A stretch of 64,000 nt of DNA from Burkholderiaceae bacterium (GTDB lineage: Bacteria; Pseudomonadota; Gammaproteobacteria; Burkholderiales; Burkholderiaceae_C), in NCBI GenBank assembly GCA_024235855.1, contig JACKLN010000007.1, forward strand, positions 1 through 64,000, read 5' to 3'. The notes beneath the pieces are model-generated. The model worked only from the letters and a program-made list of their open reading frames with translations, was not told where the DNA came from and did not search any database. Each line of letters begins with the position of its first letter. Within the stretch, counting starts at the first letter, position 1. Shown here in pieces: positions 1 to 7,338 of this stretch. Made by a program: the position numbers and the translations under genes.

Positions 1-288
1 GTACGCCACCGACAGCATCACCCGCTCACCGGTGCGCACGTTCACATAGGTCCGAGCCAGCACTTGGTTGTAGATGGCGTCCAGCTTTGCCTGCACATCG
101 GGTGCGGGCAGGATCACCGGCATACTGCGGTCCACCTGCCAGTCCCCGAACTGGGTGGGAAACATCTTCTCTAGGTCGGTTTCCCAGGTGTCGGCAATCT
201 TCTTCGTGGGCACGCCCACCTTGGCCAGGGCCGCGGCGGCACCCATGCCCGCCAGCACCACGATGGCCTTGCGCCGGCTGCCGTTCAT
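1..288 (-). CDS. epsI: EpsI family protein, exosortase-associated (partial, C-terminus beyond window)
   Basis: The first 96 residues run off the left edge. The protein begins MNGSRRKAIVVLAGMGAAAA, a basic N-terminus followed by a short hydrophobic signal or anchor. The text after it (GDWQVDRSMPVILP, then LARTYVNV and the start of a strand VMLSVAY) is typical of the EpsI family, small envelope proteins encoded beside or fused to exosortases. Its ATG overlaps the stop codon of the exosortase gene (ATGA), so the two are translationally coupled. EpsI is required for exopolysaccharide production in the Methylobacillus eps system; its biochemical role is not settled. The identification rests on the N-terminus plus operon position. 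Confidence 0.8.
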   Translation of the reverse strand, partial: MNGSRRKAIVVLAGMGAAAALAKVGVPTKKIADTWETDLEKMFPTQFGDWQVDRSMPVILPAPDVQAKLDAIYNQVLARTYVNVRTGERVMLSVAY

Positions 289-1196
289 GCCCGCTTCTCT
301 CGGCGCTGACTGGGAATGAACAGCCCCAGCAGCTTGTCGGTGGCCAGCATCAGCATCAGGCCGACGAGAAACAGCACCATGCCGGCGAACTCGTGCACGA
401 AACCCTGGCCGGCCTCGTCGCCGAAGTGGTAGGTGACCAGGATCAGCACCATCACGCGGATCACGTTGGCGACGAAGGCGATGGGGATCACCAGCACCGC
501 CAGCGTGACGTTGCGCGCCACGCTGGTGTAGCCCATCAGGTTCATGTACAGCAGCCCCAGCGCCTCGAGCGTGAACATGCTGTTCAAGCCGGCACAGGCG
601 TCGGCCACCAGCAGCTGGTACTGCCCCACGTGCAGGACCACGCCGCTGCGTGCGATGGGGTAGCCCAGTTGGTACATCAGCACCTCGGCCACGTAGGACA
701 CGGCGGCCTTCAACGGCGTGGTCACCGCCGCCACCAGCGAACCCGGCAGCGGCACCATGAACAGCAGGAAGAAGAGCGGGAACCACGCCAGCCGCACCGT
801 ACGCGGCCCCTTGAACAGCAGCAGCAACGAAGCGATGGTGGCGATCTGCGACCCCACCTCGAAGATGATCACGGCCTGCGTGCGCCCAAGGACGTACAGC
901 AGCAACGCAAGGAAGAACAGCAGCCCGCCTGCGACAGGGCGTGGGTCGGCAGGCAATGCCGCCAGGGTGTGACGCAGCTGGAACAGCAGCCACAGGCTCA
1001 CGCCCAGGATGATCGGACCGTGGCCCTGTTCGTCCGACGCCCACACGGTGTGCGAGAGGTCGTAGTAGGTGGGCAGGTAGAGCAGCGCGAACCCGGCCAA
1101 CACCAGCGCCAGAACGACCACGTCTGCGCCCTCGGGCAGCCAGCGTGTGACGCCATCACGGCGCGCAGAAGGTGGTGTGCTCTCGACCATGGCCAT
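285..1196 (-). CDS. xrtB: Exosortase B
   Basis: A 303-residue polytopic membrane protein with about eight hydrophobic segments. The three conserved exosortase residues are visible: Cys201 in VADACAGLNSMF, Arg247 in NVIRVMVLI, and His268 in FVHEFAGMV. Exosortases are membrane transpeptidase-like enzymes that recognise PEP-CTERM C-terminal tags on exported proteins, cleave them and pass them to the cell surface. The company of epsD, epsE, epsF, epsG and epsI in this order marks the B-type system, where the gene was first called epsH in the methanolan operon. It lies 21 bases after epsG and overlaps epsI. Two PEP-CTERM proteins elsewhere in the window (22143 and 41967) are candidate substrates. 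Confidence 0.93.
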   Translation of the reverse strand: MAMVESTPPSARRDGVTRWLPEGADVVVLALVLAGFALLYLPTYYDLSHTVWASDEQGHGPIILGVSLWLLFQLRHTLAALPADPRPVAGGLLFFLALLLYVLGRTQAVIIFEVGSQIATIASLLLLFKGPRTVRLAWFPLFFLLFMVPLPGSLVAAVTTPLKAAVSYVAEVLMYQLGYPIARSGVVLHVGQYQLLVADACAGLNSMFTLEALGLLYMNLMGYTSVARNVTLAVLVIPIAFVANVIRVMVLILVTYHFGDEAGQGFVHEFAGMVLFLVGLMLMLATDKLLGLFIPSQRREKRA

Positions 1197-1217
1197 GGAC
1201 GCGCCCCGATGCCGTGG

Positions 1218-2162
1218 TCAGCGCTCGTTCAACACCACCCCCGCCACCCGCAGCGCACTGCCGGCCATGGAGCCCAGCAGCTCCTGCAGGCCGGCCACGC
1301 GGCTGGCGTGGCGGTGGGCGACGATGACGGCGGCGCCGCAACGCGCGGCGATGACGCCGGCGTCGGACCCGTGGGTGGCGGCGGGGGTGTCGACCACGAC
1401 GTGGTCGAACTTGCTCGTGAGCTCGCGCATGAGCAGGTTGAACGCCGGGCGCTCCACAAGTTCCAGCGGGTTCGGGGGGGTGGTGCCCACGGGCATCACG
1501 AACAGGCTGGGCACGCCGGCAATCTGCTGGATGACCTGGCTGTCGCTGCGGCCGCTGAGCACGCTGGACAGCCCGTTGGACGTCTTCAGCGCAAAGATCT
1601 CGTGCTGCCGCGGGTTGCGCATGTTCGCGTCCACCAGCAGCGTGCGGCCGCCGCCCAGCTGGGCCAGGGCCACGGCCAGGTTGGCCGCGGTGTAGCTCTT
1701 GCCGTCGCCGCTGTCCGGGCTGATGACGGCCAGCGCAGCGCGCTCGCCGATGCCCGCCGGCCCGGCCCACACACGCATCATGACCTGGCTGCGCAGCGCG
1801 CGGAAGGCCTCGGCGCGCGGGCCGAAGGGCTCGCGCAGCATCACCAGTTCCGGGCTGACCTTGCGCTGCTCGTCGGGGGCGTAGGGGTAGTGGAACTGCT
1901 GGGCCAGCGCGTAGAGCACGTCGTCGCGGCTGGCCAGGCCCAGGGCCACGGCGGCCTCGCCGAAACGCACACCCTTGCTGCGCTGGTGCTGCAGCACCTT
2001 CTCCACCTGCTCGGCGCTGAGGTTGCGCAGTTCGGCCAGGATGTCGCCGATGCTGCGGTCGCGCAGTTCGGCGTCGGCTTCGACGCTGCCCGCGGCAGGC
2101 GGCATCATGCTGTCGGGGCCGAGCACGTCCACCGCCGGCGAGGAATCTTTGAATTTGGCCAT
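1218..2162 (-). CDS. epsG: Chain-length determinant tyrosine kinase EpsG with N-terminal MshEN-like domain
   Basis: 314 residues. Residues about 115-314 form a bacterial tyrosine kinase/ParA-type ATPase: Walker A SPDSGDGKSY (about 148-157), Walker A' TLLVDANMRNP (about 174-184) and a VVVDTPAA segment. Such kinases work with a Wzz-type partner, here EpsF, to control polysaccharide polymerisation and export. No C-terminal tyrosine cluster is visible; the protein ends VVLNER. Residues 37-89 contain two consecutive 24-residue motifs of the MshEN type (SIG...Q60, five-residue spacer, RFG...Q89), which in other proteins bind cyclic di-GMP. The gene sits 15 bases after epsF and 21 bases before xrtB. 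Function is well supported by family and context; ligand binding is inference. Confidence 0.9.
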   Translation of the reverse strand: MAKFKDSSPAVDVLGPDSMMPPAAGSVEADAELRDRSIGDILAELRNLSAEQVEKVLQHQRSKGVRFGEAAVALGLASRDDVLYALAQQFHYPYAPDEQRKVSPELVMLREPFGPRAEAFRALRSQVMMRVWAGPAGIGERAALAVISPDSGDGKSYTAANLAVALAQLGGGRTLLVDANMRNPRQHEIFALKTSNGLSSVLSGRSDSQVIQQIAGVPSLFVMPVGTTPPNPLELVERPAFNLLMRELTSKFDHVVVDTPAATHGSDAGVIAARCGAAVIVAHRHASRVAGLQELLGSMAGSALRVAGVVLNER

Positions 2163-2177
2163 GTTCAGTTCGCGCCT

Positions 2178-3605
2178 TCAGGCTTCCTTGGCGGCGGGCG
2201 GCAGGGGCGGCATCAACCGCTGCTGCATGGGCAGGGCCTTGCCGGCCGACCAGCGTTTGGCACCGGGCTTGGGCAGCACACCGATCACGGGCAGGTCCAG
2301 CGCGGCGATGACGTCGTCGACGCTGCGCACGCGGCGGTCCATCAGCTCCAGCAGCAGCGCGGTACCGACGGCCAGCAGGCCGCCCAGGAACACCGACAGC
2401 GCCACGTTCAGCGGGATGTTGGGGCTGGACGGCTCCAGCGGCGGCACGGCCTGCGTGAGCACGTTGACGTTGCTCTGGGTGGTCTGGCTCTCCAGGCTGC
2501 TTTGCGCCAGGCGGGCCTGCACGGCGTCGTAGGTGCGCTGGGCGTTTTCCACCTCGCGCTGCAGCACCAGGCCTTCGTCGCGCACGGTCTTCATGCGCAG
2601 CACCTGGGCGCGCTGGGCTTCCAGCGCGGCACGCACCTGGGCCTCGCGCTGGTTGTTGATGGTGCTCGTGACGGTGACGCCGCCGGTGACGCGGCGGGTC
2701 TCGGCGTCGAGCCGGCTGCGCAACTCGGCCAGGCTGCCGCGTGCCTCCACCACCTGCGGGTGGGCGTCGCCCAGCCGAGCGGTCAGCTGCTTGATCTGCA
2801 CCTCGGCGCGGGTGATGTCGGCCTTGAGCTGGTTGATCACGGGGTTGACCAACACCTCCTGGATGCGATCGCCCGCTGCGGAGTTGGCCTGGGCCTGGCG
2901 GCTGCGCGACTCGGCAGCCACGGCCTGCAGCGCCACCAGCTGCGAACTCAGCTCGTTCAGCCGCGCGTTCTCCACGTCCAGCCGCTCGTCGGTGGCGATG
3001 ATGCCGTTGGCGCGCTGGAACTCGCTGAGGCGGCTCTGCGCTTTCTCCAGCGCTTCACGGCTGTCCTTGACCTGCTGGTCGAAGAAGCCGCTGTACTGGC
3101 GGGCCGGGTTCACGCGCAGCGCCAGCGCGGTGTCCACGTAGGCCTGCACGAAGGCGTTGGCCATGCCGGCGGCGAAGCGCGGGTCGGGCGCCTGGTAGCC
3201 CACGCGGATGACGCTGCTCTCGCGCGAGGGCTGCACGTCCAGGCTCTTCTGGAACAGGGTGATCAGCCACTGTTCCACGGTGCCTTCGCCACCGGTCTCG
3301 TCCTGCCACTGCTGGCGGATCTGCGGGTTCTCCGACAGGCGGTTGGCCTGCACCACCCGCAGGGCCACGCGTTCGCTGGTCAGGATGTCCACCTGGGTGG
3401 CCATCACCGCCGGGCTGGGCATGCCACCGAAGACGGCGGCGCTGATGGGGTCGGGCTTGAAGTCGACAACGACGCTGGCGGTGGCGGTGTACTGCTTGGG
3501 CAGCAGCAGGCTGACGACGACGGTGGTGGCCACCGTGAGGCCCAGCACCAGCAGCACCACCCACCAGCGGGCGCGAAGGATGGACAGGAATTGGCCGAAG
3601 GTCAT
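2178..3605 (-). CDS. epsF: Chain-length determinant protein EpsF (Wzz/PCP family)
   Basis: 475 residues from the ATG at 3605, which has a GGGGAG ribosome site a few bases upstream; an in-frame upstream ATG at 3653 would run into epsE and is less likely. It has the classic co-polymerase layout. A first membrane segment (WWVVLLVLGLTVATTVVVSL) comes near residue 15. A long periplasmic, coiled-coil-rich section follows (for example ALEKAQSRLSEFQRANG), and a second membrane segment (VALSVFLGGLLAVGTALLLE) lies near the end. The short cytoplasmic tail ends LPPAAKEA. With EpsG as the kinase half, it sets chain length in the exopolysaccharide export complex at the inner membrane. Confidence 0.92.
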   Translation of the reverse strand: MTFGQFLSILRARWWVVLLVLGLTVATTVVVSLLLPKQYTATASVVVDFKPDPISAAVFGGMPSPAVMATQVDILTSERVALRVVQANRLSENPQIRQQWQDETGGEGTVEQWLITLFQKSLDVQPSRESSVIRVGYQAPDPRFAAGMANAFVQAYVDTALALRVNPARQYSGFFDQQVKDSREALEKAQSRLSEFQRANGIIATDERLDVENARLNELSSQLVALQAVAAESRSRQAQANSAAGDRIQEVLVNPVINQLKADITRAEVQIKQLTARLGDAHPQVVEARGSLAELRSRLDAETRRVTGGVTVTSTINNQREAQVRAALEAQRAQVLRMKTVRDEGLVLQREVENAQRTYDAVQARLAQSSLESQTTQSNVNVLTQAVPPLEPSSPNIPLNVALSVFLGGLLAVGTALLLELMDRRVRSVDDVIAALDLPVIGVLPKPGAKRWSAGKALPMQQRLMPPLPPAAKEA

Positions 3606-3621
3606 GCTGTGCTCCCCGCGC

Positions 3622-4473
3622 TCAGAACAGGCTCTCGCGCACGAAGACGACATCGCCTTCGCGCACGCCGTCGTCCATGGCCGGGGTCAGCACCTGGACC
3701 TCGCCCTGCGCATTCTTGCGGTGCACGCGGATCCCCTTCTCGGTGCCACGCTGGGTCAGGCCACCGCCCGCGGCCAGGGCCTGCAGCAGCGTCATGCCAC
3801 GCTCCAGGCGCAGCGCGCCGGGGCGCTGCACCTCGCCGTAGATGTAGACCAGCGGTGCGCGCTCCACATACACCGCGTCGCCGTCCTGGATCACCGGGTC
3901 GCTGCCCTCGCCGCCGCGGAACAGGGCCGGCAGGTCGACGCTCTGGCGGAACGGCTGGCCGTTGCGCGTACCCACCAGGGTGACGACGTCGGCCCCGTTG
4001 GGCGCCACGCCACCGGCGGTGGCCAGCAGTTCCGTCAGGCGCAGGCCCGCGGTTTCCAGCGGGTAGCGGCCGGGGCGGTTGACCTGGCCCAGCACGCTGG
4101 CCTGGTTGCCCCGTACCTGCACCACCAGCAGGCTGACCTGCGGCTGCTTGACGAAGTTGCCGTCGCGCAGGCCGGCAGCCAGCGTCTGCTCGGCCTCGGC
4201 CACGCTGAGGCCGCCGAGCTTGACGCTGCCCAGCAGCGGGTAGCTGATGACGCCGGCCTCCGACAGGCGCGCCTCTAGCGACAGGTCCGGCACCTGGTAG
4301 ACGCTGATGCGCACGACGTCGCCGGCGCCCAGGCGGTACTCCGCGGGCGCGGCGGCCGACGACTGCTGCGCCAGAGCCACGCCCACCGGTGCGAATGCCA
4401 AGGCGCCCAGGGACAGCACGCACCCCAGGGCGGCGCGAAGGGCAGAGGTTCGGATGCGCATCGTGTGGTTCAC
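3622..4473 (-). CDS. epsE: Polysaccharide export protein EpsE (Wza-like, SLBB domains)
   Basis: 283 residues if translation begins at the GTG overlapping the epsD stop (GTGA); an ATG four codons later (4461) is an equally good start. A signal peptide (LGCVLSLGALAFAPVGVALAQ) precedes a poly-export domain beginning YRLGAGDVVRISVYQVPDLS. Two SLBB-type repeats follow (VLGQVNRPGRYPLE and IYGEVQRPGALRLE), each a soluble ligand-binding beta-grasp fold. Proteins of this class form the outer-membrane or periplasmic part of the capsule/exopolysaccharide export channel. It lies between epsD and epsF in the same operon. Confidence 0.92.
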   Translation of the reverse strand: MNHTMRIRTSALRAALGCVLSLGALAFAPVGVALAQQSSAAAPAEYRLGAGDVVRISVYQVPDLSLEARLSEAGVISYPLLGSVKLGGLSVAEAEQTLAAGLRDGNFVKQPQVSLLVVQVRGNQASVLGQVNRPGRYPLETAGLRLTELLATAGGVAPNGADVVTLVGTRNGQPFRQSVDLPALFRGGEGSDPVIQDGDAVYVERAPLVYIYGEVQRPGALRLERGMTLLQALAAGGGLTQRGTEKGIRVHRKNAQGEVQVLTPAMDDGVREGDVVFVRESLF

Positions 4474-5474
4474 TTCAATCCCAGGCCTTTGCTGATGTCA
4501 GCAGGATCCAGGCCAGCCGACGCCGGGCCGGCCGGCGGCAGTGCGGCATCGCCGGCCGGGGCCAGCGTCGGCAAACCCGCATCGCCCGGCGCACTGGCGG
4601 CATCGGCAGCCGGGGGCGTGCCTTCGGCGAACTTGCCCACGTACTGCACGGTGGCGTCGGCACGCAGGCGCTTGCGGTCCTGCTCCAGCAGTTCGCGCTT
4701 GCGCTGGTTGAGCAGGAACTGCTCGATGGCCGGGCGTGCCTGCTCCTCCCCCACGGGCTGGCTGCGCGAGCCGGCGAGCACGATCACCAGGGCGCCATTG
4801 GGCGTGGCGTTGAAGACGGCCTGGCCGTCCTTCATCTGCGCGAACGCCTTCAGGCTGGCCAGCGGCAGCTGCTCGGCGGCGCGCACGGCCTGGTTGGCGT
4901 TGAAGCGCAAGCCAGCGCTGCGCAGGTACTCGACGAACTCGTTGATGTTCTTGCTGGCCTGCAGCCGCTCGCGCAGGCCCCCGACCTGGTCGGCCGGCGC
5001 CTCGATGCGCAGTTCCTGCAGGCTGTAGACGCGCCGCTCGGCAAACAGCGCCGGGTTGGCGTCGTAGTAGGCCTTGATGTCCTCGGGCGTGGGCCGCGAG
5101 GCCGCTTCGCCCACTTTCTCGGCATAGGCCCGGGCCAGCACCTCGCGCTTGACGGCCTCGAGCTGCTGCACCACGCGCGGGTCACGGTCGAGCTTGAGCG
5201 CATCGGCCTGTTGCACCGCCAGTTCCTGGTCGATCAGGCGCTCCAGGATCTGACGGCTGGCGGCGTCGGCCTGCTCGGGCCGCAGCCCGCGCTGCTGCTG
5301 CAGCACGAAGTTGATCTGGTGGACGGTGATCTCTTCCTTGTTGACCTTGGCCGCCGTCTGGCTGGCGGACTTTTCCTTCTTGTCACCACAGGCGGCCAGC
5401 AAGAGGCTGCATGCGATGAGGGTGGCGACAGGCACCACGCGCAGACGGCGCGGGGCGACGACAGTCAGGTCCAT
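4470..5474 (-). CDS. epsD: EpsD lipoprotein, SurA/PrsA-type peptidyl-prolyl isomerase family
   Basis: 334 residues and the first gene of the eps operon. The N-terminus carries a lipobox, LLLAACG, with Cys29 as the predicted lipidated residue. The middle has the layout of SurA/PrsA-like foldases: an N-terminal helical chaperone part (INFVLQQQRGL..., LIDQELAVQQADALKLD) followed by a rotamase-like section (YYDANPALFAERRVYSLQELRIE). The C-terminus is a low-complexity Ala/Pro tail. EpsD is thought to assist folding of an envelope component of the polysaccharide machinery. The ATG at 5474 is preceded by GAGGACC, a weak ribosome site. Confidence 0.88.
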   Translation of the reverse strand: MDLTVVAPRRLRVVPVATLIACSLLLAACGDKKEKSASQTAAKVNKEEITVHQINFVLQQQRGLRPEQADAASRQILERLIDQELAVQQADALKLDRDPRVVQQLEAVKREVLARAYAEKVGEAASRPTPEDIKAYYDANPALFAERRVYSLQELRIEAPADQVGGLRERLQASKNINEFVEYLRSAGLRFNANQAVRAAEQLPLASLKAFAQMKDGQAVFNATPNGALVIVLAGSRSQPVGEEQARPAIEQFLLNQRKRELLEQDRKRLRADATVQYVGKFAEGTPPAADAASAPGDAGLPTLAPAGDAALPPAGPASAGLDPADISKGLGLK

Positions 5475-5602
5475 GGAGGGTCCTCGGGCCGGGAAAACAG
5501 CGGACGAGTGTAATCCGCGGGTCGTGACAGACGTTCAGGTACGGCCCCGAGCGAAGCACCCCAGGCTTGGGGGGCGCGTGACGTGCGCACACCGGCCGGC
5601 GT

Positions 5603-5617
5603 GCATTCCGCACGCCA
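5603..5617 (-). promoter_or_regulatory. Candidate sigma-54 (-24/-12) promoter for the eps operon
   Basis: Read on the minus strand this is TGGCGTGCGGAATGC. It keeps the invariant GG-N10-GC spacing and matches TGGC at -24 and three of four bases (ATGC for TTGC) at -12. It would start transcription near 5591, about 117 bases before epsD. PEP-CTERM/exosortase regulons in related bacteria use the PrsK/PrsR and RpoN system, so sigma-54 control is plausible. GG-N10-GC arises easily in a GC-rich genome, so this is a candidate only. Confidence 0.35.
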
Positions 5618-5628
5618 TGGCCGGGGTC

Positions 5629-6111
5629 TCAGGCCAACGCCTGCACCTGCGCGAGTTGCCAGGCCTCAGGCGGCTCCGGCGTGTCGCCGGCGGGCTTCAG
5701 GTGGGTGAGCAGCCAGAGCTCCCGGAAGTCGGCCGGCGCTGCACCGTCGTGCTCGCGCACCAGGCCGGTGAACTCCACGCTGGCCACGAAAGCCTCGCCC
5801 AGTTCCTCGAAGGCCAGCAGGCTGGCCTGGAGGTCGATGACCTCGGTGCGGTTGACGCCGCTGCCGCGGGCCTGCAGCTGTTCGCGCAGTTCGGCCAGCA
5901 GCGGGCCGGTGGTCAGGCGCTCCAGTGCGGCCAGGTCGCCGGCGTCCCAGGCCGCCTGCAGGCGCAGGAAACTCAGGCGCGCCAGCGACAGGAACTGCTC
6001 GGTGTCCAGGCCCGGCGGCACACGCCGGCGGGCGGCGGCCGGCTGGCGCCGCGGCACACGCCGCCCTCGCCGGTGGCGCCACTGGCTCAGCGCCGAGACC
6101 AGGGTCAGCAT
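5629..6111 (-). CDS. Tim44-like domain protein (short form)
   Basis: 160 residues. The C-terminal two thirds (LARLSFLRLQAAWDAGDLAAL, TGPLLAELREQLQARG, NRTEVIDLQASLLAFEELGE, REHDGAAPADFRELWLLTH) resemble the Tim44-like/NTF2-type lipid-contacting domain that in Burkholderiales is commonly encoded beside ubiE. Here the usual N-terminal signal peptide, glycine-rich linker and membrane segments are missing. Instead there is a short basic stretch (WRHRRGRRVPRRQPAAARRR). Its ATG (6111) lies just upstream of the ubiE stop, giving a short overlap and likely coupling. The role is unknown. Confidence 0.7.
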   Translation of the reverse strand: MLTLVSALSQWRHRRGRRVPRRQPAAARRRVPPGLDTEQFLSLARLSFLRLQAAWDAGDLAALERLTTGPLLAELREQLQARGSGVNRTEVIDLQASLLAFEELGEAFVASVEFTGLVREHDGAAPADFRELWLLTHLKPAGDTPEPPEAWQLAQVQALA

Positions 6112-6836
6112 TTGATCCCGACGTGCAGCGCCACGATGCCGGCGGCCAGGCTGTGCACGTCCACATGGCCGAAACCGGCGGCCTGCATCATGCCCTTGAG
6201 CGTGGGCGCGTCCGGGTGCATGCGGATGCTCTCGGCCAGGTAGCGGTAGCTGTCGGCGTCGCCGGCCACCCATTGGCCGATGGCCGGCATCAGCTTGAAG
6301 GAATAGAAGTCGTAGACGGGCGCCAGCGGTGGCGCCACCTTCGAGAACTCCAGCACCAGCAGCCGGCCGCCGGGCCGCAGCACGCGGCACATCTCGGCCA
6401 GGGCCTTGTCCTTGTGCGTCATGTTGCGCAGGCCAAAGGCCACGCTGACGAGGTCGAAGCGGCCATCGGGCCAGGGCAGGCGTTCGGCGTCGCAGGCCAC
6501 GGTGGGCAGGGCCAGGCCGTCGTCGAGCAGGCGGTCGCGGCCGACACGCAGCATGGCTTCGTTGATGTCCGTCAGCACCACCTCGCCGTGCTCGCCGGCC
6601 TTGCGGGCGAAGGCGCGTGCCAGGTCGCCGGTGCCACCGGCGATGTCGAGCACCTTGTCGCCCGGCTGCACGTTGGCCACCGCCACGGTGTAGGCCTTCC
6701 AGGCCCGGTGCAACCCGCCGGAGAGCAGGTCGTTCATCAGGTCGTACTTCTGGGCGACCGAATCGAAGACGCCGCGCACGCGGCGGGCCTTGTCCTGCTC
6801 GTCGACCGTCTCGAAGCCGAAGTGGGTCTGCGACAC
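6105..6836 (-). CDS. ubiE: Ubiquinone/menaquinone biosynthesis C-methyltransferase UbiE
   Basis: 243 residues, the usual size. SAM-binding motif I is clear (VLDIAGGTGDLARAFA), followed by the acidic VVLTDIN and the conserved FGLRNMTHKDKALAEMCRVL. UbiE methylates 2-polyprenyl-6-methoxy-1,4-benzoquinol at C5 in ubiquinone synthesis at the inner membrane face. The start is GTG (6836) with an AGGGAG ribosome site in the tail of the upstream DUF971 gene. A pathway link to the quinone-using bc1 complex at 29-32 kb is functional, not positional. Confidence 0.96.
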   Translation of the reverse strand: MSQTHFGFETVDEQDKARRVRGVFDSVAQKYDLMNDLLSGGLHRAWKAYTVAVANVQPGDKVLDIAGGTGDLARAFARKAGEHGEVVLTDINEAMLRVGRDRLLDDGLALPTVACDAERLPWPDGRFDLVSVAFGLRNMTHKDKALAEMCRVLRPGGRLLVLEFSKVAPPLAPVYDFYSFKLMPAIGQWVAGDADSYRYLAESIRMHPDAPTLKGMMQAAGFGHVDVHSLAAGIVALHVGIKC

Positions 6837-6847
6837 GCGGCGCTCCC

Positions 6848-7252
6848 TCAGTGGCTGGCGCAGGCGCCGCCGGACTTGACGGGCATCGGGTCGTCACGGC
6901 CGACGCCGGCCTCGGCCAGGCGCTCCTCGTAGCGCGCCCACAGTGCGTCCTGCTCGGCGCCCAGGCGGTAGAGGTATTCCCAGCTGAAGATGCCGCTGTC
7001 GTGGCCGTCACTGAAGCGCGGCTGCACCGCGTAATGGCCCACGGGTTCGATGGCGTCGATGGACACGTCGCGCTTGCCGGTCTGCAGCACCTCCTGGCCC
7101 GGACCATGGCCCTGCACCTCGGCCGACGGCGAATACACGCGCATCAGCTCGAAGGGAATGCGGAAGACCTTGCCGTCGTCGTAGGCCACCTCCAGCTGGC
7201 GCGAGGCCTGGTGCACGGTCAGGGCGGTGGGCTGGGGGCTGGAAGCGGGCAT
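6848..7252 (-). CDS. DUF971 (gamma-butyrobetaine hydroxylase-like N-terminal domain) protein
   Basis: 134 residues. The motif run LEVAYDDGKVFRIPFELMRVYSPSAEV and VGHYAVQPRFSDGHDSGIFSWEYLYRLG is characteristic of DUF971, a small zinc-ribbon-like fold also found at the start of gamma-butyrobetaine hydroxylases. Stand-alone copies are common and in betaproteobacteria usually sit directly upstream of ubiE, as here (11-base gap). An accessory role in Fe-S metabolism has been suggested for relatives; nothing in this sequence settles it. Confidence 0.85.
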   Translation of the reverse strand: MPASSPQPTALTVHQASRQLEVAYDDGKVFRIPFELMRVYSPSAEVQGHGPGQEVLQTGKRDVSIDAIEPVGHYAVQPRFSDGHDSGIFSWEYLYRLGAEQDALWARYEERLAEAGVGRDDPMPVKSGGACASH

Positions 7253-7338
7253 GGCAGGGTCGTTCGCATCGGCGATGCCCGGAGTCTAGTGCGACCCCAA
7301 AGCCGACAGCCCGTCAGGGGCGGCCGGCCTGACCGGGA

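Noticed and set aside
87..3983. A 1298-codon open frame on the plus strand
   Set aside because: It lies antisense to epsE-epsF-epsG-xrtB and reads as His/Gln/Arg-rich low-complexity protein, the usual shadow of GC-rich coding sequence.
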